In this document: positions 8,034 to 12,783 of the stretch, one piece after another
Position numbering within the stretch: position 1 is the stretch's first letter
How the letters are laid out: every line of letters starts with the position of its first letter
DNA from: CAYXWM01 sp964468805
GTDB lineage: Bacteria; Bacillota; Clostridia; Lachnospirales; WRBF01
Assembly: GCA_964468805.1 (NCBI GenBank)
Contig: CAYXWM010000068.1
Location: 1 to 12,783 of the forward strand
Direction: 5' to 3'
Length of the DNA stretch: 12,783 bases
Translations under genes and position numbers: made by a program
The notes under the pieces: model-generated
Databases searched by the model: none
What the model saw: only the letters and a program-made list of their open reading frames with translations
Told to the model about the DNA's origin: nothing

Positions 8034-8978
8034 ATGAAACAACCCTTAATCGTAATAGCCGGAGCCACTGCGGTCGGAAAAACTTCCCTTTCCATAGAAT
8101 TGGCAAAGAAAATAAACGGAGAAATTATCTCTGCAGACTCCATGCAAGTTTATAAATACATGGACATAGGCACAGCCAAACCTACCAAGGACGAAATGCA
8201 AGGCATCCCCCATCATTTGATTGATATTCTTTTACCGGACGAAACCTGCTCCGTGGCATATTATCAAGAGAAATGCAAGGAATGCATAAATAAAATTTCC
8301 GAAACTAAAATCCCCATTATCGTTGGCGGCACCGGTTTTTATATAAACGCCGTAATTAATGACAATGATTTCAGCGAAACGGAAAACGACTACGAATATC
8401 GCAAGGAATTGTTTGATTTGGCACAGGATAAGGGCAACGAATTTATTCATGAAATGTTGAAAAAGTCAGACCCGGAATCCGCCGAAAAAATCCATTACAA
8501 CAACGTTAAACGGGTAGTTCGTGCATTGGAGTACTTTAAACAAACCGGACAAAAAATATCAGACCACAACCGCCAACAAAAATTGCAACATCAACTATCC
8601 TCAAAATACAATCTGCTTTTTGTAATTCTGAATGCTGACAGAGAAAAGCTTTACAAAAAAATCAACCTTCGTGCAGATAAAATGATAAGTGATGGATTGT
8701 TAAACGAGGTTGAAAATCTAATAAACATGGGGTATAATAAAGATTTAGTTTCCATGCGTGGCTTGGGATATAGAGAGATAGCCGAATATTTTGAAGGAAA
8801 ACTCACATTAGACGAGGCAACGGAAGCTCTCAAACAAAACACAAGACATTACGCAAAGCGGCAGTTAACATGGTTCAAAAATCAATGCGACGGAATATGG
8901 CAGGATACAGACAAGTACAGTCAACCGGAAATTATGAACCAAATTATATCCTTAGCCTCAGAAAAGGGCATACTATAA
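8034..8978 (+). CDS. miaA: tRNA dimethylallyltransferase MiaA
   Basis: MiaA transfers a dimethylallyl group to N6 of A37 in tRNAs with an A36-A37-A38 loop, making the substrate of MiaB. It is 314 residues, typical for the family. Seen in order: P-loop GATAVGKTS (10-18), DSMQVYKYMDIGTAKPT (35-51) with the catalytic Asp and the isoprenoid-binding region, GGTGFY (98-103), and the C-terminal RHYAKRQLTWF (271-281). ATG lies 5 bases after AAGGTG (8023-8028). The 82-base gap after mutL has no clear terminator, so it may be co-transcribed with mutSL. hfq, which often follows miaA, is not present. Confidence 0.96.
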   Translation: MKQPLIVIAGATAVGKTSLSIELAKKINGEIISADSMQVYKYMDIGTAKPTKDEMQGIPHHLIDILLPDETCSVAYYQEKCKECINKISETKIPIIVGGTGFYINAVINDNDFSETENDYEYRKELFDLAQDKGNEFIHEMLKKSDPESAEKIHYNNVKRVVRALEYFKQTGQKISDHNRQQKLQHQLSSKYNLLFVILNADREKLYKKINLRADKMISDGLLNEVENLINMGYNKDLVSMRGLGYREIAEYFEGKLTLDEATEALKQNTRHYAKRQLTWFKNQCDGIWQDTDKYSQPEIMNQIISLASEKGIL

Positions 8979-8998
8979 ACGTGCAAAGAGGTTAGCCT

Positions 8999-9472
8999 AT
9001 GAATAAACCAACCCTATTCCGAAAAAGAATAATACCTGACGAAACTGTATTGTTAAGAGATGATGTAATTGTCAGCATGGATGAATCCACTATAATAACA
9101 AAATGGGACGTTTTAAAACCCAGAACGGACTTTACCCACGGGGTTTCCTGCTATTATCCCAACAGAGGTTTTAAAGTCAGCAGAATGTTGGATAAAAACA
9201 ACAGCTGTGTTTACACCTATTGCGATATAATCGAAACCCAATATGAACCGGAAACAAATACCTACATATTCGTGGATTTGCTGGTTGATGTGGTGGTTTA
9301 TGAGGACGGAGCGGTAAGAGTACTGGATTTGGACGAAATTGCCCATGCATTGGAGAAAAATCTTATCACCAAGACCCAAGCTCAAAAAGCCTTGATTCTT
9401 ACGGACGAGCTGTTAAACATAATTTATGCCGGAGAATTTGACAAACTTACAAATACTATAAAGAATATTTAG
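8999..9472 (+). CDS. DUF402 domain protein, possible nucleotide phosphatase-like
   Basis: This 157-residue protein has the DUF402 pattern: YCDI (74-77), the beta-strand signature VDLLVDVVVYEDG (92-104) and LDLDEI (109-114), then a helical tail. Characterised members include FomD of fosfomycin biosynthesis and the staphylococcal/Bacillus nucleoside tri- and diphosphatase; both use metal-binding Asp residues. The conserved acidic residues here fit, but no specific substrate can be read from the sequence. ATG follows AGAGG by about 7 bases and lies 20 bases after miaA, so it is probably in the same transcript. It sits at the seam between the mut/mia module and the rlmB-yacP-sigH module. Confidence 0.8.
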   Translation: MNKPTLFRKRIIPDETVLLRDDVIVSMDESTIITKWDVLKPRTDFTHGVSCYYPNRGFKVSRMLDKNNSCVYTYCDIIETQYEPETNTYIFVDLLVDVVVYEDGAVRVLDLDEIAHALEKNLITKTQAQKALILTDELLNIIYAGEFDKLTNTIKNI

Positions 9473-9528
9473 GGTGTTAACAATTAAATCAGGTTATGCC
9501 CTAATAAAAATCGGGAGTGCTTCTTAAT

Positions 9529-10491
9529 ATGAGAGAACAACAAAGAAAAAACAAAGGTAAACCGTTTAATAAAGGTAATTCAAAGCAAAGCTCTTTTCCT
9601 GCATCAAAATCAAACCCAACAAAAAAATCACCGTTCAAACCGGAGTCTAAATTCGTAAAATCTCCGAAAAAACCGGCGGAAACCCCAAAACACTCCCCTT
9701 CATACGAAAAAGCCCCAAATCAACAGCCGGAAAACTCTTCAGTTGTTGTTGGCAGACGTGCTGTAACGGAAGCTTTTGATACGGATATAGTAATAGAAAA
9801 AATCTGCGTTAAGACCGGGGATACAGAAGGTTCTTTAAAAGTTATCCTTGCCAAGGCACAAGAAAGAGGCATTTTTGTTCAACAAGTTCCTCGTCAAAGA
9901 CTTGATGAGCTTGCCGAAGGTTGCGTGCATCAAGGCGTAGTTGCCATATGTGCAACCCAAGAATATGCCGAAATCCCCGATATATTGGACGTAGCCGCCA
10001 AAAAGGGTGAAAAGCCATTTTTATTAATATTGGACGGTATAACAGACCCTCATAATTTCGGTGCCATAATCAGAACCGCCGATGCCTCCGGTGTACACGG
10101 AATTATTATAGGAAAAAGACGCTCCGTGGGCTTAACCCCCATAGTAAGCAAAACCTCCGCCGGTGCATCTTCTCACATTCCGGTTGCCAGGGTAAGCAAT
10201 ATTTCAAATGCTATAAACGACCTTAAAAAAGCCGGTTTGTTTATAGCCGCGGCCGATGCCGGCGGGCAAAGTATGTACAAGGCTCCCATTGACGGCGGTA
10301 TAGCCATAGTAATCGGCAGTGAAGGAAACGGCGTTTCTCGTTTGGTAAAAGAAAAATGTGATTTCACCGTAAAAATACCCATGTTCGGTACTATTTCATC
10401 ATTAAATGCCTCCGTTGCGGCGGGTATACTTATGTATGAGGTTGTAAGAAGGCGTCAATCCAACGGGGCAGATTATGGCAAAGACCTATGA
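9529..10491 (+). CDS. rlmB: 23S rRNA 2'-O-ribose methyltransferase, RlmB/TrmH (SpoU) family
   Basis: This SPOUT-class enzyme is expected to methylate the 2'-O of a guanosine in the 23S rRNA peptidyl-transferase region (E. coli G2251). I chose ATG 9529 (320 residues) over in-frame GTG 9517 because the only ribosome binding site, GGGAG at 9513-9517, would overlap the GTG. Residues 1-70 are a Lys/Pro/Ser/Asn-rich disordered extension. The SpoU substrate-binding domain spans about 72-145 (VVVGRRAVTEAF at the start). The SpoU domain has motif 1 DPHNFGAIIRTADASG (173-188), motif 2 IGSEGNGVS (262-270) and motif 3 SSLNASVAAGI (290-300). The order rlmB-yacP-sigH matches B. subtilis yacO-yacP-sigH. It overlaps yacP by 17 bases. 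Confidence 0.9.
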   Translation: MREQQRKNKGKPFNKGNSKQSSFPASKSNPTKKSPFKPESKFVKSPKKPAETPKHSPSYEKAPNQQPENSSVVVGRRAVTEAFDTDIVIEKICVKTGDTEGSLKVILAKAQERGIFVQQVPRQRLDELAEGCVHQGVVAICATQEYAEIPDILDVAAKKGEKPFLLILDGITDPHNFGAIIRTADASGVHGIIIGKRRSVGLTPIVSKTSAGASSHIPVARVSNISNAINDLKKAGLFIAAADAGGQSMYKAPIDGGIAIVIGSEGNGVSRLVKEKCDFTVKIPMFGTISSLNASVAAGILMYEVVRRRQSNGADYGKDL

Positions 10492-11065
10492 ACCTAAACC
10501 GGAATTTTTACTTGTAGACGGTTACAATATAATTTTTTCTTGGGAAAAACTAAAAGCTCTTGCCGCAGTCTCGCTGGATTCGGCAAGAGTAAAATTATTG
10601 GAAATGCTCTCCGATTATCAGGGATTTACGGGCTTAAACATTATAGTTGTTTTTGATGCCCATAAAGTCCCGGGCAATACGGAGAATGTTTTCTATTATG
10701 ACAATGTGAAAATAGTCTACACAAAAGAAGCGGAAACTGCAGACAATTACATCGAAAGAGTAACCAAATCCCTATCCGCAACCAACATTGTTCGCGTGGC
10801 AACTTCCGACAGCCTTGAACAGATTATTATATTAAGCAAAGGTGCTTATCGAATTTCCGCAGGAGAACTGGAGGCCCATGTTAAAAAGGCCAAAGAAAAA
10901 CAAAGAAAAATCTATACCGAACACCGACCGGTCAAAAACAATCCTTTGATTGATAACCTTGATAAAAATACTGCTGAAATGCTTAAAAATATGAGTCTCC
11001 AAAAAGAGGGTGTCTCTTCTGACCAAAAGAAACCAAGCAATAAACTACCAAAGTCTAAGCGATGA
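10475..11065 (+). CDS. rae1: NYN-domain ribosome-dependent mRNA endonuclease, YacP/Rae1
   Basis: B. subtilis Rae1 (YacP) enters the ribosomal A site and cuts certain mRNAs during translation. This 196-residue protein has the PIN-like NYN acidic set: LLVDGYNII (12-20, D15), VVFDAH (58-63, D61), TADNYIER (88-95, D90) and ATSDSLEQ (109-116, D112). The last about 50 residues are a Lys/Asn-rich tail without recognisable domain. The start lies within the end of rlmB, after a weak GGGG, which suggests translational coupling. The tail overlaps the sigH start by 56 bases, longer than normal operon overlaps. Confidence 0.9.
   Translation: MAKTYEPKPEFLLVDGYNIIFSWEKLKALAAVSLDSARVKLLEMLSDYQGFTGLNIIVVFDAHKVPGNTENVFYYDNVKIVYTKEAETADNYIERVTKSLSATNIVRVATSDSLEQIIILSKGAYRISAGELEAHVKKAKEKQRKIYTEHRPVKNNPLIDNLDKNTAEMLKNMSLQKEGVSSDQKKPSNKLPKSKR
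11004..11018 (+). promoter_or_regulatory. Small hairpin covering the sigH ribosome binding site and start
   Basis: AAGAG (11004-11008) can pair with CTCTT (11014-11018), leaving GGTGT as loop. The stem holds the only Shine-Dalgarno-like sequence (AAGAGG) and the loop holds the GTG start. It is a short stem, so its effect is uncertain. Confidence 0.3.
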
Positions 11066-11684
11066 AGAATTGATTGAACTTATACAACTGGATAACGACA
11101 GCCAAGCTCAAGATTTTATTATACATAAGTACAAAAATCTTGTTAAACTCAAAGCCCAAGCCTACTATATCACCGGCGCGGACAAAGAGGACATAATTCA
11201 AGAGGGTATGATAGGGCTTTATAAAGCCATCAGAGATTATAATGGGGATAAATCCGTGTCTTTTTGCTCCTTTGCCCAGCTATGCGTCACAAGGCAAATC
11301 ATTACCGCCATTAAAACCGCCACCAGACAAAAACATATGCCCCTTAATTCCTATGTCTCCTTGAACAAAGCAGTTTTCAACGACGAACCCGAGCTTACCG
11401 TCCTTGACCTGCTTTACGAAAAACGCATAACCAACCCCGAGGAACTATACATCGGCAGAGAAGAAAAAGACTTTATCGAACAAAACCTGAATAAGGCTCT
11501 CAGCTCCTTGGAACGCAACGTCCTTACACTCTATCTTCAAGGAATAAGTTACATTGAAATCGCCAAGCTTATAACCAAAGACGAAAAAGCCATCGACAAC
11601 GCCCTGCAACGCGTCCGCAGAAAAGTTTTGAAAATCTTAAGCAAAAAAAACTTGACACATGCTAAAAAATATGTTAATATATGA
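11010..11684 (+). CDS. sigH: RNA polymerase sigma factor SigH (transition-state/sporulation)
   Basis: SigH directs RNA polymerase to early-stationary and sporulation-entry promoters in Bacillus and Clostridia. This 224-residue protein matches the family throughout: region 2 with GADKEDIIQEGMIGLYKAIR (56-75), then RQIITAIKTATRQKHMPLNS (95-114), which is nearly identical to B. subtilis SigH as I remember it, and region 4 with the helix-turn-helix SYIEIAKLITKDEKAIDNAL (170-189). The start is unclear. GTG 11010 is the only conventional start after an in-frame stop at 10992-10994, but AAGAGG abuts it. CTG 11019 would have better spacing (9 bases). Translation is probably coupled to yacP. The last 11 codons contain the promoter of the downstream tRNA gene. 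Confidence 0.93.
   Translation: MSLLTKRNQAINYQSLSDEELIELIQLDNDSQAQDFIIHKYKNLVKLKAQAYYITGADKEDIIQEGMIGLYKAIRDYNGDKSVSFCSFAQLCVTRQIITAIKTATRQKHMPLNSYVSLNKAVFNDEPELTVLDLLYEKRITNPEELYIGREEKDFIEQNLNKALSSLERNVLTLYLQGISYIEIAKLITKDEKAIDNALQRVRRKVLKILSKKNLTHAKKYVNI
11652..11680 (+). promoter_or_regulatory. Strong promoter for tRNA-Thr inside the 3' end of sigH
   Basis: A perfect TTGACA (11652-11657) is followed after exactly 17 bases by TAATAT (11675-11680), preceded by TG one base upstream (extended -10). It lies wholly within the last 11 codons of sigH. Transcription should start near 11687, about 70 bases before tRNA-Thr. Confidence 0.8.
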
Positions 11685-11755
11685 AACTGTGTTGGAGATA
11701 AAGTAATTCTTTACCGAATTTTCTCACCAAATCTCCCGGCACTTTCAAGTTTCAT
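11681..11755 (+). other. Foldable leader of tRNA-Thr
   Basis: ATGAAACT (11681-11688) is the exact reverse complement of AGTTTCAT (11748-11755), the last bases before the mature tRNA. Inside, GGAGAT (11694-11699) pairs with ATCTCC (11731-11736), and AAAG/CTTT (11700-11703 with 11709-11712) forms a stacked hairpin. The outer left arm is mostly upstream of the predicted transcription start, so the full fold would only form on read-through RNA from sigH. Confidence 0.45.
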
Positions 11756-11828
11756 GCTGCTATAGCTCAGTAGGTAGAGCGCTACCTTGGTAAGGTAGAG
11801 GTCAGCGGTTCGAGTCCGCCTAGCAGCT
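11756..11828 (+). tRNA. tRNA-Thr (GGU anticodon)
   Basis: The acceptor stem is GCTGCTA/TAGCAGC (11756-11762 with 11821-11827), with discriminator T at 11828 and no encoded CCA. The anticodon stem CTACC/GGTAG encloses the loop TTGGTAA, so the anticodon is GGT and reads ACC/ACU. The T arm has GCGGTTCGAGTCCGC. U36-A37 is the context for t6A, and in E. coli the GGU isoacceptor carries m6t6A made by TrmO. Confidence 0.95.
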
Positions 11829-11840
11829 TGATTTTTACCA

Positions 11841-11886
11841 TCTAAAATTGACTACGTTACTGACAAAACTACTGTCAAATTTTAGA
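11841..11886 (+). repeat. Nested inverted repeats between tRNA-Thr and its terminator
   Basis: TCTAAAATTGAC (11841-11852) and GTCAAATTTTAGA (11874-11886) are inverted copies with one extra A. Nested and partly competing with them is TGACA (11861-11865), 7 bases, TGTCA (11873-11877). There is no T run afterwards. This could be RNA structure or, given the integrase remnant next to it, part of an attachment region. Confidence 0.45.
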
Positions 11887-11893
11887 GGTACCG

Positions 11894-11929
11894 AAACAGA
11901 CGTTTCTTACGTGGAAACGTCTGTTTTTT
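11894..11929 (+). terminator. Strong intrinsic terminator of the tRNA-Thr unit
   Basis: ACAGACGTTTC (11896-11906) pairs perfectly with GAAACGTCTGT (11914-11924) around a 7-base loop, followed by a T run 11924-11929. The stem and loop also contain the last codons and stop of the integrase remnant on the other strand. Confidence 0.88.
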
Positions 11930-12071
11930 CTTGTGGCAAGAATTTATCAAACGCCCGGTCAAGGTTTTTTACAGTATCATAGTATACAGACTTTGATATG
12001 ATATGGCAATAAATCGAAAGTGTCGTAAGAACCTTTGAATGCTCCTTATGTTCCGATACGATTTTTGGGTT
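11907..12071 (-). pseudogene. Tyrosine recombinase/integrase, C-terminal remnant
   Basis: This open stretch of 54 codons has no start. Its residues read PKIVSEHKEHSKVLTTLSIY and then CHIISKSVYYDTVKNLDRAF. I read this as the end of a phage/ICE-type tyrosine integrase, whose usual pattern is PK-x-V-SE-x-LGHS-K-V-x-TTLDIY-x-H. The Tyr of SIYCH (codon at 12009-12011) would be the catalytic nucleophile. The Gly of the LGHS motif is replaced by Glu, and a five-base T run (plus-strand 12062-12066) looks like a one-base frameshift, since removing one base joins the residues VEPK to IVSE. The family's N-terminal domain and the rest of the catalytic domain are gone. The remnant ends next to tRNA-Thr, a usual position for int. 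The assignment rests on remembered motifs, not on a search. Confidence 0.65.
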
Positions 12072-12079
12072 CTACCTTT

Positions 12080-12385
12080 TTCCATGCCCGAAAGCTCAAT
12101 GCCGGAGGGCATCAGGTCATCGCCTTCGTCATGATGATGTATGCCGCCAAAATGATTAAAGTCTTTGTTATGGATAATGTTCTCCATAACATTTGCAAGG
12201 GTTATGGGCAAGTTATCGTGGTCCGGCCAGCCAAGAGCTGTGGTTAGGTCTGCTTGCGGGTCAGCATCCACCGGAAGCACCTTTTTTCCCTGCATAGCAA
12301 GGCCAATACCGAGATTGGCGGTTGTGGTGGTTTTGGTTACGCCGCCTTTTTGATTGCATATGGCTATTACTTTACAATCAGACAT
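12080..12385 (-). pseudogene. ParA/Soj-type ATPase, truncated N-terminal part
   Basis: The first 102 codons match ParA/MinD ATPases of Firmicutes plasmids and integrative elements: VIAICNQKGGVTKTTTTANL (6-25) is the deviant Walker A, VDADPQADLTTALGW (39-53) is the Walker A' region, and GGIHHHDEGDDLMPSGIELS (80-99) is element-type ParA sequence. Intact proteins are about 260 residues. Here homology stops after SGME, and the frame then runs through unrelated sequence to a stop at 11969. The Walker A residue normally Gly in KGGVGKTT is Thr (T17), and Pro replaces the usual Leu in KVLPVDADP. Start ATG follows AAGGAGG (plus-strand 12394-12400) by 8 bases, so the fragment could still be translated. 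It cannot make a full partition ATPase. Confidence 0.88.
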
Positions 12386-12410
12386 ATGGTTTTCCTCCTT
12401 CCTTTATAAT

Positions 12411-12446
12411 TAAGCCGCTATACGTCTTTAGACAAAGAGTGCGGCT
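12411..12446 (-). repeat. Dyad upstream of the parA remnant
   Basis: AGCCGC (12413-12418) and GCGGCT (12441-12446) are inverted arms around 22 bases that include the palindrome GTCTTTAGAC (12424-12433). It lies 28-61 bases upstream of the parA start, in a 183-base stretch (12386-12568) without a supported gene. It could be an operator, a partition site or simple RNA structure. On the minus strand TTGTCT and TAATTA at 17-base spacing make a weak promoter candidate overlapping it. Confidence 0.35.
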
Positions 12447-12461
12447 ATGTACCGGACAAAT

Positions 12462-12492
12462 AAAAAAGCCGCCTGTTTATTAAACAGACGAC
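12462..12492 (-). terminator. Intrinsic terminator on the minus strand, after the trmO-type gene
   Basis: Read on the minus strand, GTCGTCTGTTT pairs with AAACAGGCGGC (plus-strand 12482-12492 with 12468-12478, two G-U pairs) around a 3-base loop, followed by six T (plus-strand 12462-12467). It separates the TsaA/TrmO-type gene from the parA remnant. Confidence 0.75.
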
Positions 12493-12568
12493 CTAAAATT
12501 TGGTATTAGGTTACTTTGCTTTCTTAGCATTTTATATCACCTTCAAAATTTCACGCTTCCCCTTGTCT

Positions 12569-12783
12569 TTAAAAGTTAAACTCATTTTCCCAGTTAAAAC
12601 TCCCTGATTCTTCTAAACTTTTAGGCCAATGTTTGCACCAATCAGGGGTGCAAGGAGCTTCTACCCTGTCAAGGCTTGCAGTGTAAGGCTTTATATCAAG
12701 AACAGGAGTGTCATTATTTGCATCTATGTAAGCAATCTGAATTATACCATTCTCATAATCAGTACCAATAACCTGTACAGCAG
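12569..12783 (-). CDS. trmO: TsaA-domain tRNA methyltransferase, TrmO-like, C-terminal end only
   Basis: The last 70 codons of a gene enter from the right edge on the minus strand; the start lies outside the window. The residues VQVIGTDYENGIIQIAYID followed by NDTPVLDIKPYTASLDRVE carry the DxTPVLDIKPY signature of the TsaA/TrmO (YaeB) family, with a C-terminal CTPDWCKHWPKSLEESGSF and a Trp- and Phe-rich end. TrmO in E. coli methylates t6A37 of tRNA-Thr(GGU) to m6t6A using SAM. Clostridial TsaA-domain proteins are diverse, so the exact substrate is not certain. The two cysteines in CTPDWC are not general to the family, as far as I recall. A minus-strand terminator follows 77 bases after the stop. 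Confidence 0.8.
   Translation of the reverse strand, partial: AVQVIGTDYENGIIQIAYIDANNDTPVLDIKPYTASLDRVEAPCTPDWCKHWPKSLEESGSFNWENEFNF

Larger units (their letters stand above)
11907..12385 (-). mobile_element. Collapsed integrative element at tRNA-Thr (parA' joined to 'int)
   Basis: Two gene fragments on the same strand abut at about 12072-12080: the start of a ParA gene and the end of an integrase gene. In many Firmicutes integrative elements int lies at the tRNA-proximal end, and a plasmid-type parA can lie elsewhere in the element. One internal deletion would explain the arrangement. The parA piece looks richer in G+C than the flanking AT-rich chromosome. The outer ends are not defined: the left one should lie between 11829 and 11907, the right one beyond 12385. 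Confidence 0.6.

Noticed and set aside
9517..9528. GTG at 9517 as the rlmB start
   Set aside because: The only ribosome binding site, GGGAG at 9513-9517, overlaps this codon, so ATG 9529 is the better choice.
11969..12079. Tail of the parA frame after residue 102 as genuine protein
   Set aside because: The residues (KGRTQKSYRNIRSIQRF and on) do not resemble the ParA continuation, while another frame of the same DNA reads as integrase. It is read-through across a deletion scar.
12035..12353. Plus-strand ORFs opposite parA (70 and 62 codons)
   Set aside because: They are antisense to clear ParA coding sequence and have no ribosome binding site or family features.
12480..12530. 16-codon minus-strand ORF (MLRKQSNLIPNFRSSV) with AAGGTG seven bases upstream
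   Set aside because: It ends inside the terminator loop, is very short and resembles nothing I know. The ribosome binding site may be chance, or the ORF may be the residue of a lost gene.
1..12783. CRISPR array, toxin-antitoxin pair or defence cluster
   Set aside because: No regularly spaced repeats and no paired small genes with suitable motifs were seen anywhere in the window.

Overview
The window looks like chromosomal DNA from a low-GC, endospore-former-type Firmicute, probably class Clostridia. The genes are AT-rich, carry strong AGGAGG-type ribosome binding sites, and the gene order is diagnostic. miaB, ricA(ymcA), mutS, mutL matches the Bacillus subtilis ymcB-ymcA-(cotE)-mutS-mutL block, but without cotE. 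rlmB, yacP(rae1), sigH matches the yacO-yacP-sigH block. The genus cannot be fixed from the sequence alone.

Layout: (1) 1-142 holds the 3' part of a tRNA-Phe(GAA) and a terminator. (2) 166-1182, minus strand, is a lipoprotein of unknown function, divergent from the main gene block. (3) 1314-8978, plus strand, runs from a good promoter through miaB, ricA, mutS, mutL and miaA. mutS and mutL share ATGA. (4) 8999-11684, plus strand, holds a DUF402 protein, rlmB, yacP and sigH, with overlapping ends between the last three. (5) 11652-11929 is a tRNA-Thr(GGU) with its own promoter, which lies inside the end of sigH, a foldable leader and a strong terminator. (6) 11907-12385, minus strand, is the wreck of an integrative element: the first about 102 codons of a ParA-type ATPase joined to the last about 55-60 codons of what I read as a tyrosine integrase, lying immediately beside tRNA-Thr. 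(7) 12462-12783, minus strand, holds a terminator and the C-terminal end of a TsaA/TrmO-type tRNA methyltransferase gene that runs off the window.

Functional themes: MutS and MutL form the mismatch-repair core, with a MutL of the endonuclease type. MiaA and then MiaB build ms2i6A at tRNA position 37, and the tRNA-Phe at the left edge has the A36-A37-A38 loop they recognise. RlmB methylates 23S rRNA, YacP/Rae1 cuts mRNA in the ribosomal A site, RicA belongs to the Fe-S RicA/F/T complex that affects RNase Y and Spo0A, and SigH is the transition-state sigma factor. The block is therefore rich in RNA processing, translation quality control and developmental control.

I found no convincing undescribed multi-gene system. 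The most unusual part is the collapsed element at tRNA-Thr, followed by the regulatory details around sigH and tRNA-Thr.
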